Below, piece by piece: positions 1-8,077 of a stretch of 27,360 nucleotides of DNA. Each line of letters begins with the position of its first letter. Positions within the stretch are counted from its first letter, which is position 1. The position numbers and the translations under genes are program-made. The stretch is from JBOGED01 sp050743625 (GTDB taxonomy: Bacteria > Actinomycetota > Nitriliruptoria > Euzebyales > Egibacteraceae), in contig JBOGED010000453.1 of NCBI GenBank assembly GCA_050743625.1, forward strand, positions 1-27,360. The letters are read 5' to 3'. Below the pieces are notes generated by a model. That model made no database searches. It saw only the letters and a list, made by a program, of their open reading frames with translations, and was not told where the DNA came from.

Positions 1-39
1 GTATACCGCCGGGATCCAACACACAACTAACGCCGAACA

Positions 40-1911
40 TCACGCCTCCATGTCGACGGCCATCTCGGACTGCTCGGTCAACAGGCCGTTGGTGGCGTAG
101 ACGCGCACGCGCAGCTGGTTGGACCTGAACTGGTTCTGATCGATCTCGACCGACGGCGCATCGAGGTTGACGGCGATGGTTTGCCAGGTGTTTCCGCCGT
201 CGTCGCTCACTTGGACGTGATAGCGGGTGGTGTCGTCGTGCTCCTCCCAGCTGATGGTGCGGCGGTGGCTGGTGGTGGTGGCTCCCGCCGTCCGCTGCGC
301 TTGCGGCACCGGCTCGATCTTCGGGTGCGCCTTGCGGGGAGCGACTCCTGGGATCTCGTGGCGGGCGCGGGTTTCGCCTTCCCATCGCAGCTCGACGGCC
401 GCGAGGTCGGCCGGGACGGGTACCACCACGTCGACGAGGCCGGTCAGTGGGTTGCCGCCCTGTCCCGCGTTCGAGTCCAGCCTCACCGGCACGGCCTGGT
501 CCACCGGTGTGTCCTCCGCGCCGGTCAGGCGGAGCGTGACCTGCTGGGCATAGGGCTCTTCCAAGGGCCGCCATGGGATCGAAGGCAGGGGATTGACCAT
601 GAGGATCTCCGCGGTCCCGTCGGTCAGGTTCACCCGCCCGATCACGTTCAGCAGCGGCTGACGTTGGCTCGGCCCGGGGGCTCCGGCCGCCCCGGCGGCG
701 CGAGGATCCGGCCCGCCGCCAGCGCCAGACCCGACCCCTCCCATAGGCATGGTGTCCTCCTCGATCAGCCGGTCCCGGATGCCCTCGTACGTATGGGCGG
801 AGATCCACTGGTCGGTGCGGTAGGTCATCACGTCGTGCCAGCGCTCGCCTGGAAGGGCTCGCGCCGGCAGGCCGAGCGAAGGATCACCGACGTCGAACCC
901 GACATACGTGTCCCCGTCGGAGATCTGCCCGTTGGGGAAGGGAAAGAGGACATCTTCCCGGTTCTGGCCCGCGCCGAAACCGGGATGCAGGCGGCCGAAG
1001 GTGTGGGCCAGCTCGTGTGCCCCGTACCAATCGGCGTAGGAGCCGTCGGCGTCCCAGGCAAAGCCGTCCCGAGGCACGCCGGCCGGCGCGGACGCCACAA
1101 CGGTCGGGTCCGCAGCCGCGGGAGTCCCCGACGAGCAGCCTCGCATGAACTCGGTCGCCTCGGCGTCGGAGACCAGCCCGAGATAGTGCGTGCGAGGGTC
1201 GACACCCGTGGCGACGTCGAGGTTCCGGGTGCCCGCGAGCAGCGCGTTCACCTGCCCGCACTCCAACGGTGGCGCGTGAGGGATCTCCGTGACGATCTGG
1301 GTGGACTCGACGGTCGCGACCGGGTAGGCGCGCGCCAGCCACGACTGGAGCAAGGCGAAATCGAGCGCCCGCGGCGACCTCGACTGCCCGTCCCTACCCG
1401 TGTAGCGCATGCCGATCACCCGTAGGCGCAGCGGCGGCGACTCGACGAACTCGACGGTGATCGTCGACTGGACCTCTGGCGCCTCGACCAAGGCCAAGCG
1501 CCGGCCAACCATCGCGTCGGTGACACGGCCCACCCTGAGCAGCAACGGGCCGGGTACCGCGTCCGCCGGGGACAGCCGAAAGTTCAGGCTGAGCGCGATG
1601 CTCCCACGGCGCTCGGCGAGCGTCGGTGACGCCGAGGGATCGAGCGGGACGGTCCCCATCGCGGGGAGGTAGCGAGCCGGGCCGCCGCCGCCGCGATGAA
1701 GCTCCAGCTCGCCTCCCACGGTCACCGCCCGGTCACCGCCGGGGTCGAGGGAGAGATAGACGCGGACCACGGTAGCCTTCCCGGCGATCAGCGGGACCGA
1801 GTGCGCCATGTCCTGGACCGCCTGGGTGACCTCGATCCCGTCGAGGTGGACCGTGACGACCGGCTCCGGCTCGGCGGCCTGGCCCTGATCGGTGCTCAAG
1901 ACGTGTTCCAC
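40..1911 (-). CDS. Metzincin-type zinc metalloprotease with C-terminal Fn3-like domain
   Basis: This is a putative zinc-dependent protease of 623 residues. The full metzincin zinc site HELAHTFGRLH is visible at residues 299-309 (His299, Glu300, His303, His309), and a plausible Met-turn, DVMTY with Met362, follows. The N-terminus is a beta-rich domain with a GIEVTQAVQ motif, seen in large bacterial proteins of unknown function. The last 80 or so residues look like a fibronectin type III fold (tryptophan in ISWEE, tyrosine in RYHVQVS). I chose GTG at 1911 because it lies 4 bp after the stop of the flavoprotein gene and has a GGCGG stretch upstream. The longer open frame reaching 2262 overlaps that gene and is low-complexity Arg/Ser/Pro. 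No signal peptide is visible. It is the last gene of the five-gene cluster, and its target could be a cluster protein, which is inference. Confidence 0.75.
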   Translation of the reverse strand: MEHVLSTDQGQAAEPEPVVTVHLDGIEVTQAVQDMAHSVPLIAGKATVVRVYLSLDPGGDRAVTVGGELELHRGGGGPARYLPAMGTVPLDPSASPTLAERRGSIALSLNFRLSPADAVPGPLLLRVGRVTDAMVGRRLALVEAPEVQSTITVEFVESPPLRLRVIGMRYTGRDGQSRSPRALDFALLQSWLARAYPVATVESTQIVTEIPHAPPLECGQVNALLAGTRNLDVATGVDPRTHYLGLVSDAEATEFMRGCSSGTPAAADPTVVASAPAGVPRDGFAWDADGSYADWYGAHELAHTFGRLHPGFGAGQNREDVLFPFPNGQISDGDTYVGFDVGDPSLGLPARALPGERWHDVMTYRTDQWISAHTYEGIRDRLIEEDTMPMGGVGSGAGGGPDPRAAGAAGAPGPSQRQPLLNVIGRVNLTDGTAEILMVNPLPSIPWRPLEEPYAQQVTLRLTGAEDTPVDQAVPVRLDSNAGQGGNPLTGLVDVVVPVPADLAAVELRWEGETRARHEIPGVAPRKAHPKIEPVPQAQRTAGATTTSHRRTISWEEHDDTTRYHVQVSDDGGNTWQTIAVNLDAPSVEIDQNQFRSNQLRVRVYATNGLLTEQSEMAVDMEA

Positions 1912-1915
1912 TGGG

Positions 1916-2881
1916 TCACGCACCGCCGGCCGGTCGTGCGGGGACCTCGAGCTGGCGGCCGACCCAGCGCTCGTACGCCGACCACACCGGCTGGTCGCGG
2001 TAGCGGCACGCAACCAGTATCCCGTGGAGCGAGCGGAGGTGGCGTCCCAACCCGTCGGCCCGCCGGCCTTCCAGCTCGTGCCGGGTCGCCCGTCCCGCGG
2101 CGAGGCGAGCGTCGGACAGCCCGATCGACGTCCCCTGCGACGCGAGCGCGTCGCGGGCGAGGGCGGCGTCACCGATGGCCACCACGTCAGGGTCTCGGGA
2201 GGCGTGAGGGATGTCCAGGCTCGCGGCGCGGCGCGACCAGATGCCCTCTTGGAGGTCGACATCCTCGGCCAGCCAGCCGGCGCCAGAGTCCTCGAGGCGG
2301 CGGCGCAGCTCGGCGGCGTCGCGGGGTCCCGGGCCGGGACCGACCCAGCCGACCGTGAGCCACCGGGCCGAGCCTAGGCGATACCCGTAGCCAGCAGGTC
2401 CCGCGGCCAACCGCATCGTCGGGTCGAGGTCGCCACGCGCGACCGTGCGGCACGTCGCCACCCACGCCGGCGACGGCCGGGTATGCGCGCGGGCAGTCAC
2501 GGCCCGCCGGCCGCTGGCGTCGACCAGCCGAGCCGTGCCGCCACCCGCGAATACCTGGATGTCGGGGGAGTCCTGGACCCGGCGCCACAAGGCTCTGGTC
2601 AGCGCGGCGCGGTCGAGGTGCGCGCACGACGGGCTCTGCCGCTCGGCCGGTACTGGGTCGTCCCAGGCGACGAGCCGGTGGGTGGACAGGCGGTCGACGT
2701 CGAGCTCGGCGGGGGTGATCCCCAGCTCCAGCAACAGCGTGAGCAGCGGGGCGGGCACGCTTTCCACGGCGGGCGCGGTGGCGGGTGGCCGACAGCGCAA
2801 GCTCACCGGCCCGCTGCGGGCCGCGAACAGGGCGTACGCGAGGGCCACGGGCCCTGAGCCGAGCACGATGCGCTCGCTCAT
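1916..2881 (-). CDS. FAD-dependent oxidoreductase, LodB/QhpG-like
   Basis: This 321-residue protein looks like a small flavoprotein monooxygenase. The N-terminal Rossmann dinucleotide loop is GSGPVALAYA at residues 8-17. A second FAD-contact motif, VVAIGDAALARDALASQG, spans about 233-250 with the Gly-Asp pair at 237-238. This arrangement belongs to the monooxygenase/halogenase group that includes LodB and QhpG, which oxidise a tryptophan during cysteine tryptophylquinone (CTQ) formation. The length is short for the group, and the region between the two FAD motifs is compact. Its ATG overlaps the stop of the preceding ferritin-like gene by 4 nt, so translation is probably coupled. Assignment to the LodB/QhpG role rests mainly on context; another flavin-dependent oxidation is possible. 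Confidence 0.7.
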   Translation of the reverse strand: MSERIVLGSGPVALAYALFAARSGPVSLRCRPPATAPAVESVPAPLLTLLLELGITPAELDVDRLSTHRLVAWDDPVPAERQSPSCAHLDRAALTRALWRRVQDSPDIQVFAGGGTARLVDASGRRAVTARAHTRPSPAWVATCRTVARGDLDPTMRLAAGPAGYGYRLGSARWLTVGWVGPGPGPRDAAELRRRLEDSGAGWLAEDVDLQEGIWSRRAASLDIPHASRDPDVVAIGDAALARDALASQGTSIGLSDARLAAGRATRHELEGRRADGLGRHLRSLHGILVACRYRDQPVWSAYERWVGRQLEVPARPAGGA

Positions 2882-4539
2882 GGCGGGGGAGGCACGGCGG
2901 CGAAGCGGGGGTCGGCCGGCACCGCGAAGGTGGCGAGGAACCCGCGCTGCGCGAGAGCCTCACATGCACCCTCCAGGCCAGCCGGACCGAGCATCGCCTG
3001 CCGGGCGGCGGCGATGTTGGACGCCCCCGCCGGGACACCGGCCCTGTACCCCCGGTGCAGCAGCCCGAGCACGGTCTCGTAGCGCTGCTGCAGGTCCTGA
3101 AGGGTGGGCTCCGACGTCGGTGGGGCCACCAGGTCCCGGAGATAGGGGGTGCCGGGGTGGCGGCTCAGCCACTCTTGGATGGCCGTGAACGTGGCGAAGT
3201 GGTCGGCGCCGTCGGCGATGATCGATCGGACGAGGGCGGCTTGACGCTCCTGGCCGTCTCGCTCGTACGTGGCCAGAATCCCGAGGTAGAGGCCGTCGAC
3301 GCTCTGTGACGGCGCCTCGACCTCGATGAAGTCGGTGAGCGCCTCCGGCGTGAGCGGGCGGTAGCGGACCGGTCGGGCGGGCTGCCCGGGCGGCTCGGGG
3401 ATAAGTGTGGCGACGCCGAGCGCCGGTGCGAAGGGATCGCCCGAGCCCGAGGCCAGGTGGAGGTCGAAGAGCAGGTCGTTGACCTCGCGCAGGTGGCGCA
3501 TCTCGCCGATGGCCACCCGCAGCAGCTCGGCCCGGGCGGCGCGGGCGTCGTTGCGCAGCGCCGACCCCGCGGTCCCCGCGTCGCGGTCCACGCTGAAGGC
3601 GGCGGCGAGGTACTCGAGCATGACGGCGAGTTCGACCCCGGCGGCGTAGCGTAGGGCCGGCTCCAGCTCGCCGGCCTCCAGCGGTACGCCCGCGATCACG
3701 GTCGGCGCGTAGGGAACCCGCTGCTCACGCCCGTCCAGCGCGATGTCGAGGTCCTGCCATCGGGCGTTGATCTCGTGGTGGATCATCTCGCCCGAGTGCG
3801 CGCCGTCGGGGGCGGGCGGGGGGCCGCCCTCGCGTACCGAGCGCAGCCACAGCGTCCGCACGGCCCAGTCCGGGTCGCTGGCGGGCACCCCGGTCGGCAG
3901 GGCGGGGAGCACGATGTCGGGATGATTCGACGCCCAGTAGAAGCAGCCGCAGTCCCGGAAGTCGTGGGTCCATGGCGAGCACAGCGACTGGGTCAGCTCG
4001 CCGGGTGAGAACATGGCGGCGAAGGCGCCGTCGTCGGTGAGGTAGGAGGCGCGCGGCGCCGCGAGCTCCAGCGGCGGGGCGGGTGCACCACCCGACCGCC
4101 GCAGCGTCAGCTCCACCTGGGTGCCGGGCCGCAGGAGCCGCACCGCGGTCCAGGCGTCGGGTGGCGCCTGGCCGCTCAAGCCGCCGGGGATCGCCAGCGA
4201 CAGCTGGCCGAACCCGGCGAAGTCGCCAGTGAGCCGGGTTACCGTCCAGGACCCGGGGGCCTCGGTCGCCAGCCGCCGCAAGCCGTCGAGCAGCGGGCCG
4301 GGGGCCAGCTCTAGCTCGGCCGCGTCGAGATCGACCTCGGCGACGGCGATCTGGGCCCCGACGAAGTCGACGGCCACGAACGGGAAGAACCGGCGGTCGA
4401 GGTTCCGCAGGTCGACCTCGAGGCCGGGAAAGCAGTTGCCGACGCCGGACTCCAGCTCGACGACGACTGGGTTCCCCGCGGCCCTCACGTCGGCGAGCCG
4501 GGCGGTGCGGTTCCTCGGCAAGAGCATGCCGTCAGCCAT
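2878..4539 (-). CDS. LodA-like C-terminal (CTQ) segment fused to VioB-type ferritin-like domain
   Basis: The protein has 553 residues. Residues 25-50 contain GVGNCFPGLEVD (Cys36), and residues 185-210 contain LCSPWTHDFRDCGCFYW (Cys187, Trp190, Cys197, Cys199) followed by an NHPDIV segment. Both resemble the two places in LodA/GoxA oxidases that supply the cysteine and tryptophan of CTQ. From about 293 to 455 it resembles the ferritin-like domain of VioB: ELAVMLEYLAAAFS with Glu303 and Glu309, then EMRHL with Glu346 and His349, then ADHF with His447. These are plausible di-iron ligands. I chose ATG at 4539 because it overlaps the radical SAM stop (TGATG) and has GAGGAG just upstream; the open frame reaching 4836 is only antisense-like sequence. 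It could be the modified catalytic subunit of the cluster. The crosslink itself is not demonstrated. Confidence 0.72.
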   Translation of the reverse strand: MADGMLLPRNRTARLADVRAAGNPVVVELESGVGNCFPGLEVDLRNLDRRFFPFVAVDFVGAQIAVAEVDLDAAELELAPGPLLDGLRRLATEAPGSWTVTRLTGDFAGFGQLSLAIPGGLSGQAPPDAWTAVRLLRPGTQVELTLRRSGGAPAPPLELAAPRASYLTDDGAFAAMFSPGELTQSLCSPWTHDFRDCGCFYWASNHPDIVLPALPTGVPASDPDWAVRTLWLRSVREGGPPPAPDGAHSGEMIHHEINARWQDLDIALDGREQRVPYAPTVIAGVPLEAGELEPALRYAAGVELAVMLEYLAAAFSVDRDAGTAGSALRNDARAARAELLRVAIGEMRHLREVNDLLFDLHLASGSGDPFAPALGVATLIPEPPGQPARPVRYRPLTPEALTDFIEVEAPSQSVDGLYLGILATYERDGQERQAALVRSIIADGADHFATFTAIQEWLSRHPGTPYLRDLVAPPTSEPTLQDLQQRYETVLGLLHRGYRAGVPAGASNIAAARQAMLGPAGLEGACEALAQRGFLATFAVPADPRFAAVPPPP

Positions 4540-5819
4540 CACAGGCTCCTCTCGGGTGTGAACCAGCCGGGTCGCTCCGAGGACACGACGCAGTACGCGT
4601 CGAGGCAGAACTCGAGCCATCCCCGGATGGCGTCGCACGCCGCGGTCGTGCGGGTGGCCGCCTCTTGGTGGCAGCCGCCGCTGCAGAGGTACCGAGCCCA
4701 GCAGCCGCGGCACGGCTCGACTCGCTCGACGTGGCGGTCGGCCAGGAACTGGCGCTGGCGAGCGGGGTCGGCTCCACCGCCGGTGTCGCCGAGGGCGTAG
4801 TCCTCCTCGCCGATCGCCCGGTGGCAGGCGAACCACCGCCCCGCAGTCGATACGGAGGCATAGCCGCCCCCCGCGCCGCAGGGATAGGGCGAGGATGAGC
4901 CTGCGTCGAGCCGGCGCAGCGCGACGCGGAGGTTGTCGAAGGCGGTGTCACCCCCGGCCCGGATCCTCGCGAGCTCCCGTTCCCCGAGCGCGACCGCGGC
5001 GTCGAGCCAGCGGGGCCAGTGCGCGTCGCCAAGCGCGCCGAAACCTACCCGGACCGGGGCGAAGCCGACGGCCGGGAACCCCTCGGCCGCGAGCGCGTCA
5101 TAGCGCCTCGCGAGGTCGAGGTCGTCGGTCGTCAGCGTGGCCCGGGCCGTGACCATGGCCGCGCCCGGGGCGGCGAGCAGCGGTCGGACGCGGGCCATGG
5201 CGTCGTCCCAGCTGCCCTCGCCGGCGAGCGTCAGGCGACGCCGGTCGTGGACCGCCCGATCCCCGTCCAGGCTGACCGTCACCGCGAACCGGTGCGAGCG
5301 GAGGAGGTCGAGGTCCTCAGCCCGCAGCATCGTCCCGTTCGTGGTGACGGAGAACCCGACTGGTTGGCCCACCTCGGCGGCCTGGCGGCTGGCGTAGGCG
5401 ACGACGTGGTGGACGAGGCGGCGGTGAAGGAACGGCTCGCCGCCCAGGAAGCCGATGGTGGCCATGGCGCGGCGCTCGCAGCCGGCCAGCAACGTGTCGA
5501 TGGCCCGCTCGGCGACGGCGGTGGACATCGCGCCGGCCTGGGCGCCGCCGAAGGCGCCTCGACCCGCGTAGCAGTAGTCGCACGCCAGGTTGCACGCGGA
5601 GGTGACGTTGAGCGACAGGTTCTGGGGGGCGACGGAGGGGACGGTGCTCAAGCCCAGACGCTCGCCCAGGTCGAGGTAGGGTGCGAGGACCGTCTGGTCG
5701 AGGCTGGACAGCATGCGCTCGTCGACGTCAAGGATCTGGCTCCCGCGCAGCACCAGGACATGGGTGCCGATGCGGGATCGGAAGCTCCGCCATGCGGGCG
5801 GCGCGGTGGTCGCGGTCAT
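4539..5819 (-). CDS. Radical SAM/SPASM domain protein maturase
   Basis: This is a 426-residue radical SAM enzyme. The SAM-binding [4Fe-4S] motif CNLACDYC (Cys76, Cys80, Cys83) is followed by GGEP at 126-129 and SLDGD near 183-187, as expected for the TIM-barrel core. A C-terminal SPASM region carries Cys314, Cys332, then CRGCWARYLCSGGC (370-383; spacing C-x2-C-x5-C-x3-C) and Cys395, which normally bind two auxiliary clusters. SPASM enzymes modify peptides or proteins, for example thioether formation by QhpD in quinohemoprotein amine dehydrogenase. ATG at 5819 was chosen because it overlaps the previous stop by 4 nt. The gene sits exactly between the two LodA-like halves, so one of them is the likely substrate (inference). 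Confidence 0.9.
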   Translation of the reverse strand: MTATTAPPAWRSFRSRIGTHVLVLRGSQILDVDERMLSSLDQTVLAPYLDLGERLGLSTVPSVAPQNLSLNVTSACNLACDYCYAGRGAFGGAQAGAMSTAVAERAIDTLLAGCERRAMATIGFLGGEPFLHRRLVHHVVAYASRQAAEVGQPVGFSVTTNGTMLRAEDLDLLRSHRFAVTVSLDGDRAVHDRRRLTLAGEGSWDDAMARVRPLLAAPGAAMVTARATLTTDDLDLARRYDALAAEGFPAVGFAPVRVGFGALGDAHWPRWLDAAVALGERELARIRAGGDTAFDNLRVALRRLDAGSSSPYPCGAGGGYASVSTAGRWFACHRAIGEEDYALGDTGGGADPARQRQFLADRHVERVEPCRGCWARYLCSGGCHQEAATRTTAACDAIRGWLEFCLDAYCVVSSERPGWFTPERSL

Positions 5820-7384
5820 CGGCCACCGTCCTCGGCCGCGTCGAGGGCGGCGAGCACCTGGCGCCGCCGCTCGGCCGCCTCCGGCGACAGTGGAGCCAGG
5901 CCGCCGTCGGGAACCGGCCCGAGGGTGCTCGGCGCCGTCACGGCGTCGGCCCAGGCCATCAGCAGGTCGTACTGCCACTGGGCCAGCGACAGCGCCAACG
6001 CGTTGCTGTTGCGCATGAACGGGGGCATCTGCATCGAGAAGCCAGTGTTCGCGAACGGCGCGCGGATGATCTCACCGAGGCGGTCCGGGTGCTCCCGCAC
6101 CCACGACTCCAGCGCCGCCAGGTCGGAGAGGTCACGGTGCCGCTCCCTGGCCCGCTCCGACAGCGGCAGCGGGATGTTGGCTGACGGCTCGGGGATGGCA
6201 ATCTCGGGATCGCGCAGCCGGTCCTCGCCGCCCATGGCCCGGGTTGGCTGAGGCACGCCGTCGCCGGGTATCCGGCTCCGCCGCTCGTCGGGGCGCAGTC
6301 CCCGGGCGATCACTGCCCTCCAAAAGTCGAGGTCCATCGCCGATGCCGTCTCGAATGCGCGCTCGAACAGGTCCTCGACCCAGGCGGCCCGGTCCGCGTC
6401 GCTGAGCGCGGCGTCGCGCCCCGGGTCGTGCTGGCGGTCGTTGATCTCGTCGGCCAGCGACAGGAACGGCCGCCGGTCCGGTGCGTACTGTGGAGGGCCG
6501 ACGGTCACGTTGGCCGTGCACCGCACCGGTCCGCCAGCCAGCGCCAACTCGGCCACGATCTGGGCGTCGCAGGTGTCGTCGACGACGCCGAGGGAGACTC
6601 CGGGCGCGCGTTCGTCCACGGTGTCCGCCGGCACGACGCGGTCGCTTCGCGCGGCGCCCTCCCAGCCCGCGGCGGCGTTGAGGAACGCCTGCGCGAGGGG
6701 GACGGCGGGAGGCTGGACCTGGGCGGCGCCCGGCGGGCCATAGAACCGGCCTCGGGCGGGGGTGAAACGCAGCCGCACGACGTCGACGCGCACGGCTGAC
6801 GACCAGGGTTGGTCCGCCGGCTGCGCCACCGGGCGGAGCACCTGCACCTGGCCGAGCGGGATGAACCGCCCGACGGGGATCATCGGTTGGGGCGTCGCGG
6901 GAGGGCTGGACCCCAGCAGCTGCAGCGCGCGGTGGTCGTCCCCCCGCGCCTCGACCGGCGGGAACGTGCCGAATCGCAAGCTCGCCCGGCCGGTCCGGCG
7001 AGCCGCCTTGAGGTTCATGGCCTCCACGGTGAACGTCAGGTCCCGCTCGCTCGCGCCGTTGGAGGCGAGCAGATCGGGTGTCACCGGGACGGCCGCCAGC
7101 GCCTGTGGTGGCCCATCACCCGTGAGGGCCCACAGCTCGAGGAACGGGGCGACGGGGCGGAGGAGCGCGCCGTCCCGGACGACGATCGTAGCCGGCATGC
7201 GCGGCGCCACGGTGCCGTCGGGCAGCACGTCCAGCGTCCACGCGGGCCGGATCCGCGTCTCGGCGATGGTGTGCGGATCGCCCCGTGCCCACTCGAAGGC
7301 AACGAGCGGGGTAAGGCTGCCACCCAGGCGAGCGATCGCCACGGGGGGCGTCAGAAAGATGCGCCGGATCGTGTGCTCCGCCAA
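5816..7384 (-). CDS. LodA/GoxA-like N-terminal half, stand-alone
   Basis: This 522-residue protein starts with TTG, preceded by a GGGGAGGG ribosome-binding site. It resembles the N-terminal and central parts of LodA/GoxA CTQ oxidases, judged by motifs recalled from that family: VAIARLGGS at residues 15-23, DGALLRPVAPFLELWAL near 71-87, DLTFTVEAMNLKAARR near 115-130, VVDDTCDAQIVAEL and an ANVTVGPPQYAP segment in the middle, and AQWQYDLLMAWAD near the end. In LodA the last motif is followed by the cysteine-bearing FPGxE segment. Here the chain stops soon after it, and the FPGLE segment begins another gene (2878-4539). No signal peptide is visible. It is the first gene of the coupled cluster. 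It could be a structural subunit or scaffold rather than an oxidase. Confidence 0.68.
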   Translation of the reverse strand: MAEHTIRRIFLTPPVAIARLGGSLTPLVAFEWARGDPHTIAETRIRPAWTLDVLPDGTVAPRMPATIVVRDGALLRPVAPFLELWALTGDGPPQALAAVPVTPDLLASNGASERDLTFTVEAMNLKAARRTGRASLRFGTFPPVEARGDDHRALQLLGSSPPATPQPMIPVGRFIPLGQVQVLRPVAQPADQPWSSAVRVDVVRLRFTPARGRFYGPPGAAQVQPPAVPLAQAFLNAAAGWEGAARSDRVVPADTVDERAPGVSLGVVDDTCDAQIVAELALAGGPVRCTANVTVGPPQYAPDRRPFLSLADEINDRQHDPGRDAALSDADRAAWVEDLFERAFETASAMDLDFWRAVIARGLRPDERRSRIPGDGVPQPTRAMGGEDRLRDPEIAIPEPSANIPLPLSERARERHRDLSDLAALESWVREHPDRLGEIIRAPFANTGFSMQMPPFMRNSNALALSLAQWQYDLLMAWADAVTAPSTLGPVPDGGLAPLSPEAAERRRQVLAALDAAEDGGR

Positions 7385-7426
7385 GCTGCCCTCCCCACCC
7401 TCGATGCCGCGAGTACCTTACCGCGC

Positions 7427-7473
7427 AGGTGTGTCGACTCTGGCCCGGCGTCCGGATCTGAGTCGACACACCT
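7427..7473. promoter_or_regulatory. 14-bp perfect inverted repeat upstream of the LodA-like cluster
   Basis: AGGTGTGTCGACTC at 7427-7440 and its exact reverse complement at 7460-7473 are separated by 19 bp. The repeat lies just downstream of the TetR stop and 43 bp upstream of the TTG start of the cluster. It could be a terminator for the TetR gene or a pair of operator sites controlling the cluster. No T-run follows on either strand. Confidence 0.5.
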
Positions 7474-7478
7474 ACGTG

Positions 7479-8063
7479 TTAGGGGGCGCGGAGGCCGGCG
7501 AGGAGGATGTCGAGGTGGCGCTCGCGGACCGCCGGGGTCACCTCCGGTCCGGGGAGACCGCCGAGCAGGTGCATGATGTCCATGGCATCGACATCGCCGC
7601 GGAGCTGCCCCGCGGCCTGCGCGCGCTCGATCAGCTTGCCCGCCGCCTCGAACAGGTCGCCGCCGGCCCGGCCGTAGACAGCGCTGGCGCGCGCGGCGCC
7701 CACGGCAGCCTTCAGCGCGCGGTCCTCCAGGTGCGCCGCGGCCAACGTCCGGATGAGCCCGACCATCTCGGTCCACGGGTCCGCGCCATCCTCGGTGCGC
7801 TCGAGCGCCGCCCGCGCGAGCGCGGTGATCTCGGCGACCCGGTCGGCGAGCGCGGCCTCCAATAGCTCGTCTTTGGTGGCGAAGTGGTTGTAGAGCGTGC
7901 CGACCGCCACCCCGGCCCGCTCCGCGATCGCGTCCGTCGAGGCCCGCGGCCCCCGCTCGGCGAACAGCGCCCGCGCCGCGGCCAGGATCCGCGCCCGGTT
8001 CCGGAAGGCGTCGGCGCGAGGCGCGCGTCTCGGCGTGCCGGAGACGCCGCGATCCTCCATCAA
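7479..8063 (-). CDS. TetR-family transcriptional regulator
   Basis: The protein has 194 residues and normal TetR length. The N-terminal DNA-binding domain (about 20-66) has the expected pattern RILAAARALFAERGPRAS, TDAIAERAGVAVGTLYNHF, then a KDELLEAAL helix. The C-terminal ligand and dimer domain is not assignable to a ligand. TTG at 8063 and ATG at 8060 are both possible starts. GAGGAG lies 9 nt before the TTG, so TTG is slightly favoured. It is divergent from the short-chain dehydrogenase gene with only about 75 bp between them, which is typical of a repressor controlling its neighbour and itself. A palindrome at 8078-8095 is the probable operator. It may also influence the cluster downstream on the same strand. 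Confidence 0.93.
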   Translation of the reverse strand: MMEDRGVSGTPRRAPRADAFRNRARILAAARALFAERGPRASTDAIAERAGVAVGTLYNHFATKDELLEAALADRVAEITALARAALERTEDGADPWTEMVGLIRTLAAAHLEDRALKAAVGAARASAVYGRAGGDLFEAAGKLIERAQAAGQLRGDVDAMDIMHLLGGLPGPEVTPAVRERHLDILLAGLRAP

Positions 8064-8077
8064 GTTGAGCCACTCCT

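Noticed and set aside
1..39. GTATACC at the window start as another palindrome copy
   Set aside because: Only seven bases match the palindrome centre and the arms are absent.
181..1425. Long plus-strand open frame opposite the metalloprotease gene
   Set aside because: It is rich in Arg, Gly and Val with no recognisable fold, and mirrors the codon pattern of the minus-strand gene with its clear zinc site.
5019..6251. Long plus-strand open frame opposite the radical SAM and LodA-like genes
   Set aside because: The opposite strand has all catalytic motifs; this frame is a high-GC antisense shadow crossing two genes.
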